Shown here piece by piece: positions 19,601 through 29,100 of a stretch of 29,676 nucleotides of DNA. The DNA lies in the NCBI GenBank assembly GCA_015179025.1, contig WHUX01000418.1, forward strand, positions 1 through 29,676, read 5' to 3'. Source of the DNA: Terfezia claveryi. Taxonomy: Eukaryota > Ascomycota > Pezizomycetes > Pezizales > Pezizaceae. The notes under the pieces were generated by a model. It saw only the letters and a program-made list of their open reading frames with translations, was not told where the DNA came from and made no database searches. Position numbers and translations under genes: made by a program. Numbering within the stretch: position 1 is the stretch's first letter; each line of letters opens with the position of its first letter.

Positions 19601-19849
19601 CTGAAGCTATTCAGACAACGAGATGAGCCACAAGATATGGATGAAGATGAACTGGATATCTTTGAAGTTGAATCCATCATGGACTCCCACAAGAATAGAG
19701 GAATAGTCAAGTATAGGGTGCGTTGGATAGGATACACGGAGTTTGAAGATATTTGGGAAACCTTTGACAAGTTGGATAACTGCCCAGAAGAGCTCAAGAA
19801 GTATCGAGAGAAGTTCCGCAATAAGCCGCGTGATAAAAGAGACGTCTGA
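16607..19849 (+). pseudogene. Element A pol: protease, RT, RNase H, integrase, chromodomain
   Basis: One frame over 3.2 kb. Protease: VVDCRASAPVV, where the catalytic Asp is kept but the usual Gly is Arg. RT: RLCVDYQALNRLTVPNKYPL, WFTRLDLKNGY and the YLDD box (CIWYLDDILIY). RNase H: ETDASNQAIAG, DKELFAIVDC, NVYTDHQGL. Integrase: H..H/CTKCQKAK finger; core with AMDFVGELP, TSDCGPQFAS and STAYHPQTNGLAE. C-terminal chromodomain (19670-19830): FEVESIMDSH, VKYRVRWIGYTEFEDIWE; this domain targets insertion to modified chromatin in related elements. Eight in-frame stops (17954, 18539, 19106, 19115, 19127, 19370, 19466, 19562) but no frameshift, plus a TGA at 16604 at the upstream edge. Confidence 0.95.
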
Positions 19850-20145
19850 GGTTCAGACCTACGTCGAGTTACTTTTTGGATGAAGACATGGTACCTTTTA
19901 CCCTTCTACTCGTCGCCTTTTCCCTGTGGGTTTTTTGGCAAGAGGTTTGGTTTTTAATGGCCATGGCATGCATGTGTAGGCACACCGGTCTTGTGGTACC
20001 CCATACCATGGGGAGAGAGGTATCTTACTAAGAATGGTATTATATCTGCCACTACAGTTACCTGAGCTATTACTAACACTTGTCTTCTCCAGGATCGAAA
20101 AGACTTGTATTTAGCTGAGGACAGCTGCCTTGCAACGGGGAGTAA
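19850..20145 (+). other. 3' untranslated part and polypurine tract of element A
   Basis: Noncoding stretch between the chromodomain stop and the 3' LTR. The purine-rich GGGGAGTAA (20137-20145) immediately before the LTR is the likely plus-strand primer. Confidence 0.6.
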
Positions 20146-20740
20146 TGTTAAGGCTCAGGTAAAAGACCTACCTCCTCGAGGGCTAATTCTAATACTCTAC
20201 TACAATGCTAACTGATATGGCCTGATCAACCATGCAGATAGGGTAGTGCAGATAAAGAGATTAGCTTATTGAAGTGTGTAGCCCCTGACATCAGATCTTA
20301 TGCATGTATTTCTCTTCTCGTATCCATTATGTTCTATTTGTTATGTCATTAATGTATCATTATTGGATATATCTCCTGTATGTCAGCCTGACTGCAAAGC
20401 GTTGTAGTTCGGGCTGCCTAATCAATGTATGTCAGACTGCAACATTCCTAATTAGGAAGTGTCTTCCTAATCAGGTAACAACCTGACATCAGTACTACTA
20501 AGCTGTTATAGGAAGCATCGTCTAGATCTGATTATTCGTTATTAGATCTGGGCTTCTATATAACCCACCGCTTTTACATAGTTAATAAAATAAGACCCAA
20601 GCGGTATTCTAAGTCTCATATAGCTTTACTCTCATTGAGTCTGCTCTACACCCGAGTTGTTACTGCATTTATACTTGTACCTGACACTGATAACCCCTTT
20701 CGCCGACTTGTATATTCGTAGTTACAGCCCGCCTGTAACA
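20146..20740 (+). repeat. 3' LTR of element A
   Basis: Same 595-bp length as the 5' LTR and no indels. It ends GCCTGTAACA, followed by the target duplication GTTCT. Confidence 0.95.
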
Positions 20741-20745
20741 GTTCT

Positions 20746-21326
20746 GTTATTGGAGACACTATTTCTGGGGTTTCCAGGTCATACAGGTTACCCATAAGCA
20801 TGTATTGTGTCAGGAAAGGCCAGTTTAATGCTAGCTATGGAACTCCTTTACATGGGTTATAGGTTGGGTAAGGCTATACTGCTTTTGAAGTAGATGAGAG
20901 TTGAAAGTCCATTTGAACTGACTTGTCAAATTAGTCTTTCTGTTGAAAAATCATGAACTTTTCTGCTGCTTCAGCTAATAGTTCCTTTTTCTTTTTTGAT
21001 AACATGTTGTTTATTGTTAGGTATACAAATACCTATGTTATCCTTTGGAAACATGACACTTCATTTTTGTCCCAAAAGGCTTTTGTTGCAGGAGGTATTG
21101 TAATCCTTATTTCAGGCATGACATTATTGGCCTCAATAACTATTTCCCTTGTCTCCACATCCTTATCTGGAATATCTTTTCCAACTGGAATTTTCTTTTT
21201 AGAGGTATTGACTAACTTGGCCTTGAGTGCTTCTAGTTCCTCACTTGTCATTGTCTTTCTCCTGCCTTTCCTAGCTCTAGCTCCTCCTTTCATTACACTA
21301 GTACTTTTTTGTTTAAGAGTCTCCAT
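20746..21326 (-). pseudogene. Element B: 5' part of gag (minus strand)
   Basis: Starts at ATG 21326-21324 (METLKQKSTSVMKGG) and reads KGRRKTMTSEELEALKAKL, then IRITIPPATKAFWDKNE. This parallels element D gag (KRSRRLTMLPEDIKKLVEE, then LALEEFWDRHL). Further on, PYPTYNPCKG and NWPFLTQYMLMGNLYDLETP lead straight into the piece at 14133 on the other side of element A. Stops and frame changes lie between about 20840 and 21030. The ATG overlaps the start codon of the opposite-strand ORF at 21325. Confidence 0.75.
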
Positions 21327-21714
21327 GTCTATCAAATATTATACTACTAATTCCTTGGACTCTATTTCTTCTATTCCTACTTTCTTTAAGGTGGATCCTG
21401 ATGAGGAAGGATCTACTTCTTATTAACTTCCTTCTTATTCTCTTTCTGTTGCTTCTGATATCAGGGTTGATTATGGTAAGGGAAAGAGGAGGTTGAAGGG
21501 TAAAAGGGTAACTTTTGTTGATGAGATTGTTGTGGGAGCAGGGTTTCCTTTAAATGCTGGGAAGAAAGTTGAGTGGAAGGATAGGGGTTGGACTGCTAGG
21601 TACTTGTGTTCTTTTTGGAGGGAAAGGTACAGAAACTTTCCTTGTTCTGCTTACTGGGAGAATTCCCAATTTTTCTTTAGGCTAGGTAGAGAGTGGGGCT
21701 GGGATACTCTCTAG
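21325..21714 (+). pseudogene. Element B divergent ORF, head-to-head with gag
   Basis: Opposite-strand ORF beginning at ATG 21325 (MSIKYYTTNSLDSISS), with its ATG overlapping the gag ATG in the palindrome CATG. 129 codons with a single TAA (21424-21426) and a terminal TAG. Features: an acidic N-terminal part (VDPDEEGSTSY), KGKRVTFVDEIVVG, then a Trp/Tyr-rich end (WKDRGWTARYLCSFWRERY, then GREWGWDTL). The same arrangement exists in element D (25537-26106). Family not recognised. It lies between the presumed LTR and gag, a place normally occupied by leader sequence. Confidence 0.55.
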
Positions 21715-22274
21715 AGTTTGGATGTTGATAGGACTAGTTCCTATAATCCACACCCTTATTGGACTTCTGAGGTAGTTTCTAGGTCTCAAAGTTACCAAAT
21801 TAGGTAGATTTGTTTTCTTTTACTACTTTCTGTAGCTTTTCCTGCTCTTTCTTATTTTTAAAATAAGTTGCAGCTAACTTCTTTGCCCTTTTCTTGCTAT
21901 CAATTATCTTCTTATAGCTAGGTGAAGTGTTATATCCAATTGGTTTATACAATTTAGCTCTGTTTTGCTTATGTAAAACCTTTATTACTGATACTCTAGC
22001 CAGTTTGTTTTACTGCTACTTCTTGTAGGCTTATGTTGGTTGCTATTTGTTGAATAGTCTTACTGTTGCTATTTGGAGGATAGTCTTACTACTGACTGTC
22101 AGACTTTAGTGCTACTGTGCTTTTATGCTGTAGACTTATACTGGCTCTAGTTTCTACTCTTATTGGTAGAAACTTTGTTGATTAGGTAAGGTTGATCAGG
22201 CCTTCCTAGTTAGGTAAGAATCAAGTTCTTAGGTTAAAAAAATGTAAAGTGTTGTTAGGGGGACTGGACAATCA

Positions 22275-22304
22275 GATTAGATTAGATAAGGATCTAATCT
22301 AATC
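22275..22304. repeat. Perfect hairpin, 13-bp arms
   Basis: GATTAGATTAGAT (22275-22287) and ATCTAATCTAATC (22292-22304) around a 4-nt AAGG loop. It lies inside the presumed LTR of element B. Confidence 0.9.
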
Positions 22305-22692
22305 AGATAATCTCAGGCTAGTAATGTATACTACAAAGTAGATTACTAATAGTGTATTGTTTATTCTCACTATAAAAGTTATTACCAGTAGCATAAGATT
22401 ACTGTAATAGGTAAAGTAGTATAGGAGTGCCAAAGGCACTTAGAAGATTAACCAGTGGAACTTCTATATTGATTGTACTCTAACTATGTTCTAAGTTCTA
22501 ACTATCTGTCCAACTGAAGGGAAATTCAGGGGACTATATGTGTTCTGAGTAGGGCAGTGCTGGGGCAGTGCTGAGGCAGTGCACCGTCATCTGACCTTTA
22601 CATGATTTTAAATCAACACAAATAGAAAGTTCTAGATAGTACTTCCATGTACTATCTAGTACAAAATAGGTTAAGTCTTTCCTAGACTTATA

Positions 22693-22730
22693 CATGTGAA
22701 AGCATGTGAATAACATGTGATAACATGTGA
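22693..22730 (-). promoter_or_regulatory. Four tandem TCACATG boxes in the presumed LTR of element B
   Basis: CATGTGA at 22693, 22703, 22714 and 22724 with 10-11 bp spacing, directly upstream (minus strand) of ATGTATAAG. E-box-like, helically phased, so a plausible activator array. Confidence 0.5.
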
Positions 22731-22863
22731 AATATTAGCAAGGCAGACAGCACACAGAATGTTGTATGTTTTGAGATGCTTGCTGAGTAAGAAAATACAT
22801 AAGAAATACATTGGTGAGGGAGAGGGTTAGTTATAGGGTATGAGTAAGCCACTTCCTTACACA

Positions 22864-23550
22864 AACCCAACAAGCAAGATGATGATGAAGATATAGGACT
22901 ATGGGGCAGATGGGAAGCTTCAGAGGGTTCTACCGAAGAAGAAGAAACTCAACTAACTGAATCTGACTCCAGCAAATGGGGAAAGGGGTTATTGGTACCT
23001 AGCAAAGATAGGCCCACCGAATTTCTTCCAAGTGGCATGGAAGATAAGGATTATAGTGACTCCACCGAGGAGGATGATACCGAGGTCAATAAACGAGTAT
23101 ATCAGTGGAGTTTGCGTCGAGGTACTGCAATGACAACCACCGACAACAATTAAGAGGACAAAGATGAGAAGCAAGTCGCAGGCAATAATGGGGGGAAAGA
23201 TGAGCAAGAAGATGCAGATGAGGAAAAGAGTGAGGATGAGGACAAAGCTGACTAGGGAGCAAGGAGCAAAATGGGAAATATTTTGGATTTGTTTTTACTG
23301 TCACGGATGAAGGACTTGTCACGAATGGGAAACTTGTCATGGATGCCATAAATAGTTATTATCAACTTTCTGAGGTGTAATTGTACTACTATTTTTATGT
23401 CTTTGATTGTATATTTTATTGTGTCTTTTGTTGCGTATATGTTGGATGTCTATGGGCTGATGCAAGTTTTTTTTTGGGTGTTTATAGGGTGGGGTAATGC
23501 AATAGTTTTCATCTTTGTATATTTTTTTGATGTCTACTCCAGACTGATAG
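22864..23550 (+). pseudogene. Truncated second copy of the acidic-tail gene (last exon and 3' UTR)
   Basis: Matches 10087 to about 10830: ACAAACCCAACAAG, then the reading DEDIGLWGRWEASEGST, then the acidic C-terminus. A TAA at about 23151, after TTTDNN, breaks the frame. The 5' exons are missing at the border with element B, and the 3' UTR is cut by the LTR of element C at 23551. The 3' UTR array survives as three partly decayed units (about 23300-23345). Confidence 0.9.
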
Positions 23551-24174
23551 TGTTACGGCTCAGGTAAGAGGCCTACCCACAACTGGGAATATCCCAATAC
23601 CTAATTATGGCTGCTAACTATTATGGCCTGATCAACTATACAGCTGCGGGTAATGTGTTCGGGATGGACGGGTATTGGAGTAAGGAAGTGTGTGACCTCT
23701 AAATGCGTTCTCATACATATACTCTCTTCTATAGATATCCATTAAGTTCTTATGTATGTTATTTATGTATTGTTATTCGTTGTATTCCAGTTCAGCTCAT
23801 GTATGTCAGCCTGACTGCGATGCGTTGTAGTTCGGGCTGCCTAATCAATGTATGTCAGACTACAGAGTTCCTAAACAGGAAGCGTCTTCCTGTTCTAGGC
23901 AACTACCTGACGTCAGTGCTACTAAGCCATTATAGGAAGTGTCGTCAGATCTGATAACAACTTATTAGATCAACGCTTCTATATAAGCTACCGCTTTTAC
24001 ATAGTTAATATAATAAGACCCAAGCGGTGTTCTAAGTCTCATATAGCTTTACTCTTATCAAGTCCACTTTACACCCGAGTTGTTACTGCATTTATACTTG
24101 TAATTTATTGTCGTTAAACCCTTTATACCTTCGCCACCGACTTGTATATTCGTAGTTACAGCCCGCCTGTAATA
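23551..24174 (+). repeat. 5' LTR of element C (same family as element A)
   Basis: 624 bp, starting TGTTACGGCTCAGG and ending CCTGTAATA, clearly related to the element A LTRs along its length. TATA box CTATATAAG near 23981 and exact AAGCGGTGT at 24022-24030. Confidence 0.92.
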
Positions 24175-24176
24175 TT

Positions 24177-24185
24177 ACACCGCTT
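24177..24185 (+). promoter_or_regulatory. Putative primer-binding site of element C
   Basis: ACACCGCTT, 9-bp exact complement of AAGCGGTGT in its own LTR (24022-24030), at the same distance from the LTR end as in element A. Confidence 0.5.
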
Positions 24186-24223
24186 GTCTATAATACTTTA
24201 TAGATATTACCTCTGACACCGAT

Positions 24224-24612
24224 ATGTCTATGCTTAAAGGATTACTTGGTACTGGGTCTGATAACTATATGGCTGATGATGATAACAATAGTGACACTAG
24301 GGCTCAACAGCAAGCTGAGGAATTTATTCAGCGCCAGTATTCATCTATTCAAAGTCCACCCTCACTACAAGATGCATGGGGACCACGTCAGATTGAACTA
24401 CCAGCCTCCATGTCTACTTCTTCAGAAGACCCCATTATTCGATCAGTTGCGCCCTCAGTACTACCACTATCATTTGCTGCACAGCCAGGACTATTTCAGA
24501 AGGGCAAACAGCCAGCGTTTTATCGTCGAACACTAGCACCAGACTCCTCCGCAACTATGAAACTCCTCAAGCAACTAGAGGAAGAGAAAGAAGCAGCTGT
24601 AATGGAGAACGT
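24224..24612 (+). pseudogene. Element C gag, N-terminal fragment
   Basis: Starts MSMLKGLLGTGSDNYMADD and follows element A gag (AQQQAEEFIQ, DPIIRSVAPSV) up to LEEEKEAAVMEN, then stops matching at 24612/24613 where element D begins. The rest of element C should lie beyond element D, outside the window. Confidence 0.92.
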
Positions 24613-25513
24613 TGTTTTATTGCTTATATAATTGATTATATACTTTTGTATTTCCTATATTACTACTATGTTATGTAACTAAGCCTCTCGGTTGAAGGAC
24701 TAGCCTTCTACCACCTCCTATTGCTTTATAAGCGTCTATAGTACGTAGAATTTGCTATGGGAACTTCCATGGAACTTGCCATATGAGCACACCCTCATTA
24801 TGGCCGCGTGACCTCTGTTTAAAGGCGTGTGACTCATTACTATAGCCACATGACCATTGTTTAAGGCATGTGACTCATTACTATGGCCACATGACCCTTT
24901 TTGTATAGCGCACCACCTTCTGGTGTGCCACCCTTTATTGTATTTATTTCCTTAGTCATCAGATCTTAGACGAGTATAAATAGGCCGCTGGATTCCCTCT
25001 GGAATCCACAGAAAGACAAGAAGCAACCAAGCAAGCATTCAGAGCAAGCAAGCCTATATTCCGATCAGATCAAGATCATATAGCTTAGATAGCACAAATC
25101 ATATAAGATAGATTACACCAGTTAATTACTGTTCCCTTTGGGAACGTCCCACATAGTAATCTCCCTACCCTTCTGAGGTCTTACCTCAGCAGAACCGAAA
25201 TACACAAACATCCGTACCTATGGATATAGATTGTATAAACGGTACCGAATGAATACTGTCTAGTACCATTCATTACATTTTTTTTAACTTACTTACCTAA
25301 TCTTTACTCTTAAATTCAAGGCCTGATCAACCTTCGGATACCTTTATTACACTCACGCAAGTGTATACAATTCGACACCCAAGTGCACATATAAAATCGA
25401 TATCGTTATTCAACTAGCTAGCCAACAAAATCCAACAAACGAGACATCAGACTCTCAACTGCAGTACATCAACAAAAGACTTAGAAGCAAGCTAAGCAGA
25501 GCTCTAACGGGCA
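24613..25513 (+). repeat. Putative 5' LTR of element D
   Basis: Begins TGTTTTATTGC exactly where element C gag is interrupted and is taken to end at GGGCA 25513, giving 901 bp with TG..CA ends. TATA box TATAAATA at 24975-24982. The 3' partner lies beyond the window, so the end is a prediction. Confidence 0.6.
24799..24897 (+). promoter_or_regulatory. 41-42 bp tandem repeat with TGACTCA sites in the LTR of element D
   Basis: Units 24799-24840, 24841-24881 and a partial third to 24897. Each full unit holds a CACATGAC/CGCGTGAC box and TGACTCA (24830-24836, 24871-24877), the consensus of Gcn4/AP-1 type bZIP factors. The array lies about 80-175 bp upstream of the TATA box. Confidence 0.65.
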
Positions 25514-25514
25514 G

Positions 25515-25526
25515 TGGTATCCCACA
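25515..25526 (+). promoter_or_regulatory. Putative tRNA-type primer site of element D
   Basis: TGGTATCCCACA begins two bases after the proposed LTR end. A TGG start is typical of tRNA-primed elements and differs from the primer site of elements A and C. Confidence 0.4.
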
Positions 25527-25536
25527 TTAAACAATC

Positions 25537-26106
25537 TCACCCTCGTTCACAACACTTTTCCCAATAAGATCGACAACTCATCTTGCACTCCTGGCAACCG
25601 CCATTATATCTGTACCTGTAAATCCAGTACACCATTGAAACACCGGCCCCCCAGGTCCCAGGAATAATTGGTCTAAACAACCAAGCGTCACAATACCAAG
25701 GCTCAAATCTCGCTGCCTCCACTGCAGCCATTTCCTCCAGAAAAGAATTACCTCCATCAGAACCTTCCTTAGGCCCAGACATCTCTACCAATACCTCTGC
25801 GCCCCCAACGTCTACCTCAATACACTAATCAGAAAACGTGACACTCTTGCCAGAAGAACTAGAACTAGATTCTAGACCAGTAGACGAAGAAAAACCAGGA
25901 CCATAAGAAACATCAGGATCCTGACATCCAGCCTCACCAGCCGCGTGAGCCACCGAGCCAACAGAACCGTCAGTCGAACGGAGATCATGAGTATCATCAG
26001 CCACCACACCATCAGCACAGAAAGGTGCCAAAGAAGAAAAGTAACTCGACGATCGTATCGCATAACCAGCTGCATTTGGTTGCAGATAGACGACGAAATC
26101 AGACAT
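25537..26106 (-). pseudogene. Element D divergent ORF, head-to-head with gag
   Basis: Minus-strand ORF from ATG 26106-26104 (MSDFVVYLQPNAAGYAIRSS), one base from the gag ATG at 26108. 189 codons with one internal TAG at 25825-25827. Features: a Ser/Asp-rich N-terminal half, SSSGKSVTFSD (compare KGKRVTFVDE in element B), then a Trp/Tyr/Cys-rich end (EPWYCDAWLFRP, then GGCQECKMSCRSYWEKCC). Family not recognised. Starts and stops coincide with the space between the LTR/primer site and gag. Confidence 0.5.
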
Positions 26107-26107
26107 A

Positions 26108-29100
26108 ATGGCATCTGAACTTAGTAAGAAGACTAAGAGGTCGAGACGGTTAACTATGTTACCTGAAGATATTAAGAAATTAGTAGAAGAAACTCCCAGA
26201 GAGACCAGATTTATAGTCCCTAACAAAGAAGGGGAAATAAATCTGTCCATGGATATAGAATTAGTAGAACCAGGTGGAGCAAGAACCAAACTATATTTTA
26301 GTATGGCTTTACCTCTCGCACTAGAAGAATTTTGGGACAGACATCTTCCAACAATTGAGGAGATTTTGAAATATACTCGCTCAATGGGACATGCCCAACA
26401 GTATTATCCTGATGATACTCGACTCTTAATGGAAGCCGTAGCAAAACACTACTTATGGCTAACACCTTACCCATTCAAAAAAGAAGACTTAGAAATGAAC
26501 GCATTTTTAAGTAAAGAATTAAGGAAACCTGTTGTTCCACTTTTAAGGAAACAGAATTAGGTAATAAATAACTGGGAAGAAATAATAGTATTTATGATAA
26601 GCGGCACTCATCTAGAAGAATCAGTATAAACTGCGGAGGATTTTTTCAATCCTAGCAAAGAACTTTCAGGAGCGTTCCTGAGAACACCAAAAGATCAATC
26701 AAAAGGCAAAGGTCGGGCACCTGAGACACCAGAAAGGAGGACTGGGTCAGCCAAAGAACCAGACAACAAAGACCAACCACCAGAAGATATAGAATTACCA
26801 GAAGACGATGATGATCTAGATACAGGACTAGACCAACAGAAGCAGAAAACACAAGGAGGAGGACAAGACCCCAATGATAGCGGAGATGATAGCTCGGACT
26901 CTGATAAGGCATCGTCAGTTGCAAGTCAAACTCTTAAAAGAAAACCCAAATGAGGAAAATCAGTTGAACACCAGCAATGGGAATCTACAACAGGAATGGT
27001 TACAATGGGTAACCATAAAGCAACGAATGCTTTAAAAGGAATAAAGATTGATATGCCAGAAAAATTAAGAGGAGAAGACAAAAAATGGCAAGACTCACAA
27101 TATTTTGACTTTTGGGCCACAGCAATACAATATTGGTTTGTTCTCAAAAGAATATATTTAGAAGGCGCTTCAGCTTTGGAAATTGTTGGATTCAGAATGG
27201 AAGAAAGCGCACTCACTACTTATAATCAATTCCTAAGAGAAAAAGGAAAGAATGCGACATTCTTTGGTTTCATACTAGCGCTAAGGGATTTTCTGATACC
27301 CTCTACTAGTAAGGACATTTTGTGGAAACGATGGGAGACAGCCACACCATACAAGGACGGACGTCACATGGGAATCAAACAGTTTGCAAACTGGCTTACT
27401 GAAATGCAAATCAAATTGATTGACAAGGATAGCAAACAATCAATATTGCAGGAAGTACAAAGAAGAAAGTTTCTTAATCACCTACCACCATATATATCAG
27501 CTACATTAATTCTTTTAATCAAAGAAGAATGGTCATATGATCAGCTCGTACATCAAGCGGAGTCATATGAAGCCTCTAAGAAGGATATTGCCCCACCATC
27601 TACAACAAATACATCCCGACGACAACACCCTCAGAATGAAAATCTAAGTCACGGTCCACGCAGGGACCAGAATCAACGACCTAAAACAGGATTTAATCCT
27701 AGCAGCAATCCCAACACCAAACCCAACACAGAAAATCGGAAGGACTCAGATTGGGACACCATCACAAAAAAATTGGATCAGAAGACGAAGATGAAATTAA
27801 TTAGAGACAAGAAATGTCTATGGTGTTGGAACCCTAGACACTCCTATAAGGAATGTAGAAAACGAAAAAATAAGGTACCCATGCATACAGCCGCACAAGA
27901 TTTAGCTATGCCGATAGCCACTAGGGATAAAAACAACAAGGATAAAATCAAGTAACAACCCTTATTAAGACAGTTACCAGATTTTAGCAAGGTATTCATT
28001 AAAGCTAACGAACACCCCGCACTAGCTTTAATTGATCTCTAAATGAAGGGAGGAGACTTAATAAATTCTCAATTTGTACACCTATACAAAATACCAACTA
28101 GAAGTATCGAGAAGAAATTATTAAGTACAGCAATTAAAGGCTCAAAAGGAACGATAGATAAAGCTTGTACTATCCAACTTGATTGGATAGGTTATGTAGA
28201 AGAACGAATGTTCTATGTAGCTCATTTGACTGGATGGGACATGATACTAGGAGAACCTGCTCTCAGCAAAGTGCGAGCAATAATTCCTGCCCATCAGGAA
28301 CCAGTTAGGATCCAACTGGAAAATATTCCTCGATTCCAGCTAAGTGTATGGAAAGGATCTATAACCATGGCGAATGGTATAAGATCAGCGTATACACAGG
28401 TCAGCTGTGAATCAGTCACAGATTATAGTGAACCAGATAATTGGGAAAATATTAGTGACGTAGAAGAAACTGATTCAGAAAGAGAACTCGTGACAGCTGT
28501 TTCTACGGTACAGAAACAATTCAACCCTGTAATGGAGTTTCCCTTATTATTTCCCAAGACAATTCCACGGGAATTACCTCCACTAAGAAAAATTAATCAC
28601 TCTATCAAACCAAAAGCAGGAGCTACTTGGATACCAAAATGGCGACCCTCAGGACATTGATTTAGACAACAAATCCATGACAAATTAGTCAAAGAAGAAG
28701 CATCAGGTCGCATATATAGAGTAGAAAATGACACAAATGCTGTAGTCATGTTCACTATCCCTAAACGAGATAAACCGGAAGAAGCCAGACATGTCAATGA
28801 CTGTCGAGACCGCAATTTAGCCATCGAACCGGACCACACCCCATTGCCAGATATTAATGAAGCAATTGAACTAGTAGCGGAGAATCCCATTTGGACTAAG
28901 CTCGACTTAGATGATGGATTTTTTAATATTAGAAATAATAAAGAATCTGAGCAACACTCTACCTTTTTATGTCACATGGGATATTTCAGAAGTAGAGTTA
29001 TGTAACAAAGGGATCGTAACGCACCAGCTACCATGGTTTGTGTTATGCATGAAATTTTTAAGGACATGGTCTATAAAAATTTAATCATCTATATTGATGA

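Larger units (their letters stand above)
14139..20740 (+). mobile_element. Element A: complete Ty3/gypsy chromovirus, 6602 bp, inserted in element B
   Basis: Two 595-bp LTRs starting TGTTA and ending TAATA (5') or TAACA (3'), flanked by the 5-bp target duplication GTTCT (14134-14138, 20741-20745). Order inside: primer site, gag with CCHC knuckle, protease, RT, RNase H, integrase, chromodomain, short purine tract. The LTRs differ at about 29 sites by eye (about 5 percent), all but one transitions. Many stop codons make it non-autonomous now. Confidence 0.96.
21715..22863 (-). repeat. Presumed 5' LTR and leader of element B (AT-rich, noncoding)
   Basis: No gene found. Read on the minus strand it would start TGTAAGGAAGTGG at 22863, abutting the truncated gene copy, and end near 21797, where TGGTAACTTTGAGACC could be a primer site. 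Contents: four CATGTGA boxes (22693-22730) next to a TATAAG on the minus strand, three GGCAGTGCTG units (about 22553-22583) and a perfect 13-bp stem hairpin (22275-22304). Without a second LTR in view the borders are tentative. Confidence 0.4.

Noticed and set aside
16607..19849. TAA and TAG at likely Gln positions suggesting a reassigned genetic code
   Set aside because: A TGA at an Arg position appears too, and other genes here end with TAG or TGA in normal places. C-to-T decay explains all three.
20953..21323. Extension of the plus-strand frame upstream of ATG 21325
   Set aside because: It is antisense to the element B gag N-terminus, which aligns with element D gag; only the part from 21325 on is kept as the divergent ORF.
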